The notes beneath the pieces were generated by a model, which worked only from the letters and a program-made list of their open reading frames with translations, ran no database searches and was not told the origin of the DNA. From CAISIP01 sp031396205 (lineage in GTDB: Bacteria > Pseudomonadota > Gammaproteobacteria > Burkholderiales > Burkholderiaceae_C): a DNA stretch of 64,000 nt. Position 1 is the first letter of the stretch, and each line of letters opens with the position of its first letter. Shown here piece by piece: positions 25,822 to 33,846 of this stretch. Made by a program: the position numbers and the translations under genes. The stretch spans positions 1 through 64,000 of the forward strand of contig JANNKH010000073.1 of NCBI GenBank assembly GCA_031396205.1. The letters are read 5' to 3'.

Positions 25822-26631
25822 TCAGTGGCCGATGCGCAGGTCGTTGCGTCCGGTTCGGTCCGCACCGCGTAGCAACCACAAGGGTCGCGTGGTGAACGAC
25901 ACCGGAACGCCGGACTTGCCCTGCACGGGATTGATCTCGCGCTCGAAAACCGAACTGCCTGGCATATAGCGCAATGCAACGCCAGTGCGCCGCAGGTTCG
26001 AGTGGTTGACCCGCGCGCCATGGATCATGAACACATCGTGCATCGACATCTGGCCGGGCTGCAGTTCCAGATCGACCGCCTGCGACGCATCGAACGCGCC
26101 ATCGTCGGCTCGCAACTGCAGCGTCAGGTCGATGCGATCCTCCAGCAGATGCGGGTGGCATTGCTGCTGCACATGCGATCGGGGAATCACCCGCAGGCAG
26201 CCGTTCTCGGTGGTGGATGGCTCCAGCGCAACCCAGACCGTGCAGTTGGCCAATGGACGGATCGGCCAGTAATGGCCGTCCTGGTGCCAGGGTGTCTCAA
26301 ATCCATCACCGGCGGGTTTGCAGAACACATGGCAGCCCCACAGGATGATGTCCGGGCCGATGACCTGCTCGACAATGTCCAGGATCTCCGGGTCCATGGC
26401 CAGGTCCAGAAAATCCTGGTTCCCGCGCACCCCTTCGGCATTGGGCGCCCCGTCCCTGCCCACGACATGGGCGCTGACCAGCTTCTCGGGACGGACGTCC
26501 GGGTTGTCCCGTATCAAGCGCTCCAGCGATACCTGCAGACTGTCGATGCGCCGCTGCGCCAGGCGAAAGGATGGAATCAAATAACCCTCGCCACGGTACC
26601 GGGCGACTTCTTCGGCGCTCAACCTTGCCAT
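25822..26631 (-). CDS. phytanoyl-CoA dioxygenase (PhyH) family protein
   Basis: 269 residues. Fe(II)/2-oxoglutarate oxygenase features are visible: the HxD pair in TPWHQDGHYWP, a distal His in FMIHGARVNHSN and the downstream Arg (RRTGVALRYMPG) expected to bind 2-oxoglutarate. CLRVIPRSH is also typical. It would hydroxylate a small substrate, so far unidentified. It is the last gene of a leftward run that includes the cupin, gluconokinase and a sugar ABC importer, which suggests a role in sugar-derivative metabolism. The gap to the cupin gene is 25 bases. Confidence 0.9.
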   Translation of the reverse strand: MARLSAEEVARYRGEGYLIPSFRLAQRRIDSLQVSLERLIRDNPDVRPEKLVSAHVVGRDGAPNAEGVRGNQDFLDLAMDPEILDIVEQVIGPDIILWGCHVFCKPAGDGFETPWHQDGHYWPIRPLANCTVWVALEPSTTENGCLRVIPRSHVQQQCHPHLLEDRIDLTLQLRADDGAFDASQAVDLELQPGQMSMHDVFMIHGARVNHSNLRRTGVALRYMPGSSVFEREINPVQGKSGVPVSFTTRPLWLLRGADRTGRNDLRIGH

Positions 26632-26656
26632 GCCTGCTCGTTCCCGGGTCTGAATA

Positions 26657-27040
26657 TCAGCTGCGCACGAACAGCGTCACCAGCGGATCCGGCCCGACCT
26701 GGCGGCTCCAGTGGCCGTGCAATGCTGGATCGAAAGTGGCACCGTCTGGCAACACATCGTTTGAATAGAAATGATCGCCGGGTCCGAACGCACGCAAGGA
26801 TCCGTCCTGCAACCCGATCTCCATCTGGCCGCGCAATACGAACAGCCATTGCGCCGTACCGGTGCAATGGAACTGGCTGCGAAATCCGACCGGGCTCTGG
26901 CGCATCTGATAGCCCTCGCTGGCGAACAGCGCGGACAACATCACTTGGGGAGTTCCTTGCGATAGCGCGATCTGCTCCTCGCGAAACCGCGCCCGACCGT
27001 CGGTATCGGTGAAAAGTACCACTTTCGTGAAACCGGACAT
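26657..27040 (-). CDS. small cupin-fold protein
   Basis: About 127 residues from the ATG at 27040, which has a strong AAGGAG ribosome-binding site. The sequence has a cupin-like core (FHCTGTAQWLFVLRGQMEIGLQDGS, FGPGDHFYSND), but the usual His-rich metal motif is only partly kept. No enzyme activity can be named. It may be a sugar-binding or isomerase-like accessory protein. It sits between gluconokinase and the PhyH-type dioxygenase with gaps of about 25 bases, so it is in the same operon. Confidence 0.8.
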   Translation of the reverse strand: MSGFTKVVLFTDTDGRARFREEQIALSQGTPQVMLSALFASEGYQMRQSPVGFRSQFHCTGTAQWLFVLRGQMEIGLQDGSLRAFGPGDHFYSNDVLPDGATFDPALHGHWSRQVGPDPLVTLFVRS

Positions 27041-27066
27041 ATTGCTGTACTCCTTTGAAAAAGCCA

Positions 27067-27585
27067 TCACCCAACCGGTTGCCCGCGCACCAACGCGAGC
27101 ACCACGGCCTGCACGATGTTCTCTGGCGACTGCACCACATCGTAGGTCAGCGCCGCTTCATCCGTCCCGGGCGGCTCCAGTGTCGCGAACTGACTGTCGA
27201 GCAAGGATACCGGCATGTAATGGCCTTGCCGGCTGGCGCTGCGTTCGGCCAGCAGCCCCCGCTCGGCCCGCAGATGCACAAGCCGCAGGCCTGGAGCGCC
27301 ACGGCGCAGCACATCGCGGTAGGAGCGTTTGAGCGCCGAGCACGAGACCACCAACCCTCTGCCGTCACGGCAAGCGCATGCCAGCCGTTCAGACAACGAT
27401 GCCAGCCACTCGCGCCGCTGCTCATCGTTCAAAGCCTGACCGCTGCGCATGCGTTCGACGTTCTCGGGCGAATGCACATCGTCACCCTCCAGAAAGGGGA
27501 GCTCCAGCGCGTTCGCTAGCTGCCGGCCGATCGTGCACTTGCCGCTGCCCGAAACACCCATCACGACGACAAGCGGCGGCTGCAT
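27067..27585 (-). CDS. gntK: gluconokinase (GntK-type)
   Basis: 172 residues, the usual length for the P-loop gluconokinase family. MGVSGSGKCTIG is the Walker A loop. Family blocks follow: FLEGDDVHSPENVERM, GQALNDEQRREWL, VVSCSALKRSYRDVLR and GHYMPVSLLDSQFATLE. It would phosphorylate D-gluconate to 6-phosphogluconate. The residue after the Walker A Lys is Cys instead of Ser/Thr, which normally helps bind magnesium. The ATG at 27585 is 28 bases after the ABC ATPase gene, so it is operonic with the sugar importer. Confidence 0.9.
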   Translation of the reverse strand: MQPPLVVVMGVSGSGKCTIGRQLANALELPFLEGDDVHSPENVERMRSGQALNDEQRREWLASLSERLACACRDGRGLVVSCSALKRSYRDVLRRGAPGLRLVHLRAERGLLAERSASRQGHYMPVSLLDSQFATLEPPGTDEAALTYDVVQSPENIVQAVVLALVRGQPVG

Positions 27586-27613
27586 GAATGCGGGTCTGTC
27601 CGGGCCGCCCAAT

Positions 27614-28684
27614 CTAGTCCAACCGCTTGCCGCCGGCACGGTCGAACAGATGCACCATGTCCACGTCGATCTGCAGGCCCACCGCCTGATCTGGTCTGGC
27701 ATCGGTGCGACCATGCAACACCACGGTGAACGGCGTCTCGCCGACTTTGACAATAATCTCGGTCTCCGCGCCGGTGGGCTCGATCACCTCCACGGTGGCG
27801 GCAATGCCGTTTCCGGCCTCGGCGATCACGATGTTGCCGGGCCGAATGCCGTAATGCACCGCCTGCCCGTCCTTGCCAGTCGTCTTGTCGGGCACCGGCC
27901 ATTGCTGGCCATCCGCATCGACCCAATCGCGTCCCCCGCTGCGGCGCAAAGTACCTTCGAACACGTTCATGGCCGGTGAGCCAATGAATTGCGCAACGAA
28001 CAGGTTGCCGGGATGGTCAAACAGTTCGAGCGGCGTGCCGATCTGCTCGACGATGCCATCGTGCATCACGACGATCCGGTCGGCCATGGTCATCGCCTCG
28101 ATCTGGTCGTGCGTGACATAGACCGTGGTGGTCTTGAGCCGCTGGTGCAGCGACTTGATCTCGGCCCGCATCGCCACGCGCAGCTTGGCGTCGAGGTTGG
28201 ACAGCGGTTCGTCAAACAGGAACACCTTGGGATCGCGCACGATGGCGCGCCCCATCGCGACGCGCTGGCGCTGGCCACCCGAGAGCTCGCGCGGATAGCG
28301 GTCGAGCAGCGTGTTGAGATTCAGGATCTTGGCAGCGTCGCCGACCCGTTTGTCAGTCAGCGCCTTGTCCGCCTTGCGCAGCTTCAGGCTGAAGGCCATG
28401 TTCTCGCCCACCGTCATGTGTGGATACAGGGCGTAGCTCTGGAACACCATCGCGATGTCGCGGTCCTTGGAGTCCAGATCGTTGATGACCTTGCCGTCGA
28501 TCGCGATGTCGCCGCCACTGATCTCCTCGAGGCCGGCCAGCATGCGCAGCAGCGTGGACTTGCCGCATCCGGAGGGGCCCACCAGCACGACGAACTCGCC
28601 GTCGGCGATGTCAAAACTGATGCCGTGGATGACCTTGACCTTGCCGAAGTTTTTTTCGATCTTGGTAAATGATACAGATGCCAT
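27614..28684 (-). CDS. sugar ABC transporter ATP-binding protein (UgpC/MalK type)
   Basis: 356 residues. Walker A is GPSGCGKST, with the Q-loop in MVFQSYALYPHMTV, the signature LSGGQRQRVAMGRAI, Walker B VFLFDEPLSNLDA and the switch VYVTHDQIEAM. A C-terminal OB-type regulatory domain follows (IGSPAMNVFEG onward). It is the ATPase of a CUT1-type carbohydrate importer, matching the two permeases and the receptor encoded just upstream in the same direction. MalK-type ATPases are sometimes shared between importers. Confidence 0.95.
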   Translation of the reverse strand: MASVSFTKIEKNFGKVKVIHGISFDIADGEFVVLVGPSGCGKSTLLRMLAGLEEISGGDIAIDGKVINDLDSKDRDIAMVFQSYALYPHMTVGENMAFSLKLRKADKALTDKRVGDAAKILNLNTLLDRYPRELSGGQRQRVAMGRAIVRDPKVFLFDEPLSNLDAKLRVAMRAEIKSLHQRLKTTTVYVTHDQIEAMTMADRIVVMHDGIVEQIGTPLELFDHPGNLFVAQFIGSPAMNVFEGTLRRSGGRDWVDADGQQWPVPDKTTGKDGQAVHYGIRPGNIVIAEAGNGIAATVEVIEPTGAETEIIVKVGETPFTVVLHGRTDARPDQAVGLQIDVDMVHLFDRAGGKRLD

Positions 28685-28741
28685 GGAGTTCTCTATTCGG
28701 AATTGTTCGAATCAATCAGCGCGTCATCGGCACTGACTGCT

Positions 28742-29596
28742 TCAGCCCTTTGCCGCGCCGGCGGTCAGGCCCGATACCATGTAGCGCTTGAAGGCGTAGT
28801 AGATGGCAGCTGGCGGCAAGGCGTAAATGAAACCAGTGGCCATCAGCAGCTCCCACGGCGAATCGTCAGCGGCCAGGAAATTGCCCAGCGCCACGGCCAG
28901 CGGCAGATCGGTCTCCTTGGACAACAGCAGGAAGCCGTACAGGTACTCGTTCCAGGCCAGCAACAGGGCATAGGTACCAACGGCTACCAGCGAGGGCACC
29001 ATCAGCGGCACGTAGACCAGCCAAAATAGCTGCAACGGTGTCGCCCCATCGATGCGCGCGGCTTCATCGAGTTCCCACGGCAGCTTGTCCGACGCCTGCT
29101 TGAGCACCCAGATGCAATACGGGGAGGCGATCGTGACCATCGCGATGATCAGCGACCAGCGGTTGTTCAGCAGACCGTAATTGGCCATGGTCTTGTACAT
29201 CGGCACGGCCAGGAATGCCGCCGGGATGAAGTAGGTGAACAAAGCCAGGTTCATCACTGCGCGGCCACCGCGCACCTTGAGGCGACTGATGGCAAATGCG
29301 GCCGTGGTCGCAATGAACAAGGTGATGGCGCCCACCGCCACGGCGATCATCAGCGAATTGCCGAGCTGCAGCCAGAAATGGTTCAGGTAGAAATGTTTCT
29401 GGCCAAAAACGATCTCGAAGTTCTGCAACGTCGGATTCTTCGGCCACAGTTGCCCGGACGTGGCCTTGTCGCGCGGCGAGATCGCAAACAGAAACAGATG
29501 GTAGACCGGAATCAGCGTCCAAATGACGACCGGAATACCGACCAGCAACAACTGCGCCTCGGTCGAGATCTTGCGTAGCGACCAGCCCTTTTTCAT
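28742..29596 (-). CDS. carbohydrate ABC transporter permease (MalG type)
   Basis: 284 residues with six predicted membrane segments. The EAA loop that contacts the ATPase is ELDEAARIDGATPLQLFWLV. The start MKKGWSLRKIST overlaps the stop of the upstream permease gene by four bases (ATGA), showing translational coupling. It forms the inner-membrane channel with its partner for uptake of a sugar or sugar derivative. Confidence 0.95.
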   Translation of the reverse strand: MKKGWSLRKISTEAQLLLVGIPVVIWTLIPVYHLFLFAISPRDKATSGQLWPKNPTLQNFEIVFGQKHFYLNHFWLQLGNSLMIAVAVGAITLFIATTAAFAISRLKVRGGRAVMNLALFTYFIPAAFLAVPMYKTMANYGLLNNRWSLIIAMVTIASPYCIWVLKQASDKLPWELDEAARIDGATPLQLFWLVYVPLMVPSLVAVGTYALLLAWNEYLYGFLLLSKETDLPLAVALGNFLAADDSPWELLMATGFIYALPPAAIYYAFKRYMVSGLTAGAAKG

Positions 29597-30450
29597 TTGG
29601 AGAGCCTTTTCATCATCACATACACCAGCGGCAGCACAAAAGGTAGCGCGACCACGATGCTGGCCATGGCCAGTTCGATCTGATCGAGTCGAAGGTAGCG
29701 GATGCCCAGCGTGGCCAGTACATGGGTCAGGTCGGCCGGTCCACCGCCCGTGAGCAGGTAGACACTGTTGAAGTCGCCCAACGTCCAGATCATCGACAGG
29801 ATCGTCGATGTCAGGTAGATGCCCTTCATTGAGGGCCAGGTGATGTACATGAATTTCTGCCAGCGTGTTGCACCGTCAACGCTCGCCGCTTCATATTGGT
29901 CGGCCGGAATTGCCAGGCGCGCCGCCACCAGGATCAGGGTCCAGAACGGCAGCGACTTCCAGATATGCATGACCATCGACAGGGACAGGGCCAGCGTCGG
30001 GTCATTGAGCCAGTTGGGACCATCCTTGAGAGTCAGCTTGAAGATCAGTGTGTTGATCACACCCCACTCGGGGTTGAGCATGAAACGGACCGACAAAATC
30101 GTCGGGATCGACGGCACTGCCCATGGCAGGATGAACAGCATCGCGACGATCTTGATCCACCACCGGGTCTGGACAAAGAAACCCGACAAGCCGAGCGCGA
30201 TCACCATCTTGAGGTTGACCGCGACCACGAGAAATATGAACGTATTGACGGCGGTCCGAAAGAAAACCGGGTCGGCAAACAACTTGACATAGTTCTGCGG
30301 ATCACGTGCCAGCCAGAAGCCGTACATGACTGGATACAGGACAAAACCCAGGAACAACAGCACGTATGGAACCACCAGCAATCGGCCCCACAGCTCCCAC
30401 GAATTGCTGCGGCGGCGGACAAGAGGCAACGCGACTACTGCTTGGGCCAT
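29593..30450 (-). CDS. carbohydrate ABC transporter permease (MalF type)
   Basis: 285 residues with six predicted membrane segments (for example LLVVPYVLLFLGFVLYPV) and the EAA loop QYEAASVDGATRWQKFMYIT. The start MAQAVVALPLVRRR at 30450 is chosen because the longer open frame upstream lacks family similarity and runs back towards the receptor gene. It pairs with the MalG-type permease, whose gene overlaps its 3' end. The gap to the receptor gene is 95 bases. Confidence 0.94.
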   Translation of the reverse strand: MAQAVVALPLVRRRSNSWELWGRLLVVPYVLLFLGFVLYPVMYGFWLARDPQNYVKLFADPVFFRTAVNTFIFLVVAVNLKMVIALGLSGFFVQTRWWIKIVAMLFILPWAVPSIPTILSVRFMLNPEWGVINTLIFKLTLKDGPNWLNDPTLALSLSMVMHIWKSLPFWTLILVAARLAIPADQYEAASVDGATRWQKFMYITWPSMKGIYLTSTILSMIWTLGDFNSVYLLTGGGPADLTHVLATLGIRYLRLDQIELAMASIVVALPFVLPLVYVMMKRLSK

Positions 30451-30545
30451 GGCGCGAAAGTTCCTGGAGCTTGAAAGTGTCCAACTGGCAGATCGGCGCC
30501 CCGGCACCGGAACCAAGATTCCAGTCCCGGGGTGCCTCGACGCCC

Positions 30546-31925
30546 TTACTGCGAGGCAACCGTCTTGATACGCGCGATCATTTCGTCCACGGCCTTGTCG
30601 ACCGGCACCTTCTCGCTGACGACCCGGTTCACCGCCTTGGCCCACACGTTCTCATTGTTGAGGATGGTGAACTTGTAGTTTTTGGTGAACTCGAACGGCG
30701 TTGTGCCGTTCATGAACTGGTTGTAGACCGCCAGACGCGCCGGATCGGCCTTCCAGAACGGGCTTTGTTGCGCCTTCTTGGTGACCGGGAACCAGCGACC
30801 GAGCGAGCCTTCCACGTAGGGCGTCAGGTTCGCTTCATCCAGCATGAAGGCCACGAACTGTTTGCCCATGTCCTTCTTCTTGGAATCCTTGAAGATCACA
30901 CCGGTCTTGACGGCGGCGCGGTAGACCATCTTGCTGCCGTCGGGCTTGTTCGGAAATCCGGCGGTTGCAATCAGCTCGTAGTAGTTCTTCTTGGCCCCGG
31001 CGCGCTGATCGGCCGTCAGGGTCGCGTTGTTGGAGTCATCCAGCCACTTGGCGGCAATCGAGATCGTCGCGTTGTGCGTCATGACGGTTGTCTTGTTGTG
31101 GAATGCGACATTGTTGTCCGGGTCTTTCCAACTCGTCGACGACGGGGGCGTACATCCGTCGACATAAGCGCGCGAGTAGTCGGTGACCGCATTGATCAGA
31201 CCCTGGCGCACCGCCGGGTCATCCACCAGCAGCTTGCCGGAGTCGCTGACCAGCTTGACGTTGTGCGCGTCCATGAAGGTCAGGAACGAATAGAACGAAT
31301 CGCTCGAATCCACGCCCATCGGAAAGCCGGTGCCATAGGCGCGGCTGCCGGATTTCTTGCGATAACCGTCCTGCACCTTGGTGCACCAGAAATCCCAGTA
31401 GCCTTTCCAGTCTTTGGGGATGTCGCTTTCCTTGAAGCCCGCATCGGCCAGCATGTCCTTCCAGTACTGGATGTGCATGGTCTGCTGCTTGACCGGAAAC
31501 GCATAGTAGGCACGGGTCTTGGTTACGTCGTTGTACAGGAACGTCGTGGCCAGGGCCGAGGGCTCGAACGTCGTGCGCAGCGGATCGATGATGCTCGATA
31601 CATCTTCCAGCTTGCCCTCGAACGCCCATTTGGCCGTCACCTGGAAGTCATAGACGTCGCCATACGCGACATCCGGCGGGTTGTTGGCGTCGAGCGCCGC
31701 GACCGATTTGGGAATGATCTCCTGTGGCGCGTAGAGCGACAGGTCGATCTTGATGTTCTTGTACTTGGTCTCGAACTTCTTGATCGCCGCGTACAACGCG
31801 TCGTCTTCGCTCTTGTAAAAGCCCTTCTGCCACCAGACGGTGAGCTTTTCCTGGGCACTGGCCTGGCCAGCGGCCAGCAGGGATGTCGCCATGATGGCGG
31901 CGGTGGCAACTAACTTCAGTTTCAT
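30546..31925 (-). CDS. carbohydrate ABC transporter substrate-binding protein
   Basis: 459 residues with a signal peptide (ATAAIMATSLLAAGQASAQ). The mature protein is a family 1 extracellular receptor: EKLTVWWQKGFYKSEDDAL, NNPPDVAYGDVYDF, a hinge with AFPVKQQTMHIQYWKDML, and C-terminal EGSLGRWFPVTKKAQ. It delivers substrate to the two permeases and the ATPase encoded downstream. Context (gluconokinase, aldonate dehydratase, KDG kinases) suggests a sugar or sugar acid ligand, though the receptor itself does not reveal it. Confidence 0.94.
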   Translation of the reverse strand: MKLKLVATAAIMATSLLAAGQASAQEKLTVWWQKGFYKSEDDALYAAIKKFETKYKNIKIDLSLYAPQEIIPKSVAALDANNPPDVAYGDVYDFQVTAKWAFEGKLEDVSSIIDPLRTTFEPSALATTFLYNDVTKTRAYYAFPVKQQTMHIQYWKDMLADAGFKESDIPKDWKGYWDFWCTKVQDGYRKKSGSRAYGTGFPMGVDSSDSFYSFLTFMDAHNVKLVSDSGKLLVDDPAVRQGLINAVTDYSRAYVDGCTPPSSTSWKDPDNNVAFHNKTTVMTHNATISIAAKWLDDSNNATLTADQRAGAKKNYYELIATAGFPNKPDGSKMVYRAAVKTGVIFKDSKKKDMGKQFVAFMLDEANLTPYVEGSLGRWFPVTKKAQQSPFWKADPARLAVYNQFMNGTTPFEFTKNYKFTILNNENVWAKAVNRVVSEKVPVDKAVDEMIARIKTVASQ

Positions 31926-31987
31926 CGTGCTGTCTCCTTGGGTTGCGGTTGCGAAATAAAGTCGGTGAATCAGGCCAATGGCTTGAA

Positions 31988-32764
31988 TTACGCGATCTGC
32001 CGGGTCTTGTCAGATGGCTTTGCCGAACTGGCCGCTGCCGACCCCTTCGACCTCGTACCCGGCAACGCGCGTCGCGCGCTGAGCACCTGCGCCATGTCCT
32101 TGTGCGCGTCCTGGATCAACAGCACGATCGCATGCTCGGCCAGATCCGGGTCGCGCGCAATGACGGCATCGAGCACGGCACGGTGCATCGGCAAGGAGTC
32201 GCGCGGGCCGTTTTTCTTGACGGTCGAGACCTCGAAACTGGTGCGCAACAGCGCACCCAGCGCCTGGTCCATCTTCTCGAGCATCCGGTTGTGCGAGGCG
32301 CTGATCAGGCCTTGGTGAAACCGCAGATCGAACCTGACATAGTCGCCATCGTGTTCGACGGCGTCGGCCATTCCGGCATACGCGACTTCAATGGCGGCGA
32401 GGTCGTCGGGGGTCGCCCGCAGCGCGGCGAGCCGGATTGCCGCTGGCTCCATGATCAGGCGCAGGTCTTGCAGGTCACGGATGAATTCGGGTGTCAGCCC
32501 GGCCTTGGCCTGCCAGCCGATCACATCGGGGTCAAACCAGTTCCATTGGCTGCTCGGTCGGACGCGGGTTCCGACCTTGGGACCTGTCTGGATCAGGCCC
32601 TTGGCGACCAGCGACTTCACCGACTCGCGGATCACGGTACGGCTGACGCCGAGTTCCTCGCACAGCATGGGCTCGGGCGGCATGGCGCCGCCGGCGCCAA
32701 ACCGGCCTGCCACGATGGCGCTGCCGAGGTAGTCCACCGTATTGCCGTGCACGTTCTTGATCAT
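31988..32764 (-). CDS. GntR-family regulator, FadR/FCD subgroup
   Basis: 258 residues. The N-terminal winged helix (GAMPPEPMLCEELGVSRTVIRESVKSLVAKGLI) is followed by an all-helical FCD domain. RFDLRFHQGLISAS and MHRAVLDAV supply the Asp/His residues that usually hold a metal and an organic-acid effector. Regulators of this class commonly respond to sugar acids or 2-keto-3-deoxy acids, in line with the neighbours. The ATG at 32764 lies two bases after the stop of the dehydrogenase gene. A GTG at 32770 is an alternative. It probably controls the divergent promoters near 33777. Confidence 0.93.
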   Translation of the reverse strand: MIKNVHGNTVDYLGSAIVAGRFGAGGAMPPEPMLCEELGVSRTVIRESVKSLVAKGLIQTGPKVGTRVRPSSQWNWFDPDVIGWQAKAGLTPEFIRDLQDLRLIMEPAAIRLAALRATPDDLAAIEVAYAGMADAVEHDGDYVRFDLRFHQGLISASHNRMLEKMDQALGALLRTSFEVSTVKKNGPRDSLPMHRAVLDAVIARDPDLAEHAIVLLIQDAHKDMAQVLSARRALPGTRSKGSAAASSAKPSDKTRQIA

Positions 32765-32766
32765 TT

Positions 32767-33705
32767 TCACGCAACCGGTGTCAACAGCGGCTTGCCGGCG
32801 AAATGAGCCTGCAGATTGGCAAATGCCAGGTCGGCCATGGCGCCGCGCGTCTCCCAGGTGCCGCTGGCCATATGCGGCGTGAGCACCACGTTGTCGTGGG
32901 CGCGCAGTTCGTCCGGTACGTTGGGTTCGTTGGCAAACACATCCAGCGCGGCACCGGCGATCACGCCGCTGGTGACCGCATGCACCAGCGCAGGCTGGTC
33001 GACCACCGAACCGCGTGCCACGTTGATCAGGTAACCCGTGGGACCCAGGGCCGCCAGCACCCGGGCATTGATCAGGCCGCGCGTGCCCTCGCCACCGGGA
33101 GTGATCACCATCAGAAAATCGACCTCGCGCGCCAGCGCCTCGGCGTTGGGAAAATAGGCAAACGGGCTGTCGTCGCGGCGCGTGCGGGTGGTGTAGGCAA
33201 TCGACATGCCAAAGGCGCTGGCCCGGTCGGCAATGGCCTGGCCGATCCGCCCCAGCCCGACGATGCCCAGGCGCGCGCCACTGACCTTGCGCGTCAACGG
33301 GAAGGGTCCCCTGGGCCAGAGGCCATCGCGCACGAACTTGTCGGCCTGCGGAATGCGCCGGGAAATCGACAGCATCAGCGCGATACCCAGGTCAGCGACC
33401 TCTTCAGTCAGCACGTCGGGCGTGTTGGTCACCGGTACGCCACGCGCGCGGGCTGCAGCCACGTCGACGCCGTCATAGCCGACACCGAATACCGAAATCA
33501 TCTCCAGCGCAGGCAGTTGTGCCAGCAAGGCTGCATCCACCTTGGACTCGCCACTGGCCGCGATACCGCGAATGCGCGGTGCGACGGCTGCAAACTGCGC
33601 GACGTCCTGCAGGTGCGTGCGGTCGTGCACGACAAACGCCGCCTGCAGCGCCTCCATGTAGCGCGGCCACAGTTTGGCGACAACGAGAATTTCTGGCCTG
33701 GTCAA
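32767..33705 (-). CDS. D-isomer-specific 2-hydroxyacid dehydrogenase
   Basis: 312 residues. The NAD(P)-binding fold has GIVGLGRIGQAIA, and the catalytic triad is visible as Arg in NVARGSVVD, Glu in DVFANEP and His in LTPHMASG. It resembles glyoxylate/hydroxypyruvate reductases and related aldonate dehydrogenases. The start is TTG at 33705, supported by AGGAG six bases upstream. The next in-frame ATG would remove the first strand. It is the first gene of the leftward operon and may reduce or oxidise a sugar-acid intermediate. Confidence 0.92.
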   Translation of the reverse strand: MTRPEILVVAKLWPRYMEALQAAFVVHDRTHLQDVAQFAAVAPRIRGIAASGESKVDAALLAQLPALEMISVFGVGYDGVDVAAARARGVPVTNTPDVLTEEVADLGIALMLSISRRIPQADKFVRDGLWPRGPFPLTRKVSGARLGIVGLGRIGQAIADRASAFGMSIAYTTRTRRDDSPFAYFPNAEALAREVDFLMVITPGGEGTRGLINARVLAALGPTGYLINVARGSVVDQPALVHAVTSGVIAGAALDVFANEPNVPDELRAHDNVVLTPHMASGTWETRGAMADLAFANLQAHFAGKPLLTPVA

Positions 33706-33751
33706 ACGGGACTCCTGGTGCGCAACGCAATCGTGATCGCTTGGCCGACGC

Positions 33752-33786
33752 TTTACAAGCCGGCCACGATCTACTTATCATATGAT
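33752..33786 (+). promoter_or_regulatory. putative promoter and GntR operator between divergent sugar-acid operons
   Basis: TTTACA (33752-33757) and TATCAT (33776-33781) are 18 bases apart and point towards the dehydratase gene. The -10 is embedded in a perfect palindrome, ATCATATGAT (33777-33786), the kind of short AT-rich dyad bound by FadR-type GntR regulators. Such a regulator is encoded at 31988-32764. The assignment is inferred from position and symmetry. Confidence 0.5.
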
Positions 33787-33846
33787 GATTGCCCAAGCCC
33801 CCGCATGGGGAAAACCCTGTTCATAACCTTCAGCCAAGTGCCAACC

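Noticed and set aside
32803..33846. Apparent N-terminal extension of the aldonate dehydratase
   Set aside because: It is antisense to the hydroxyacid dehydrogenase gene, and the dehydratase family N-terminus begins at 33847.
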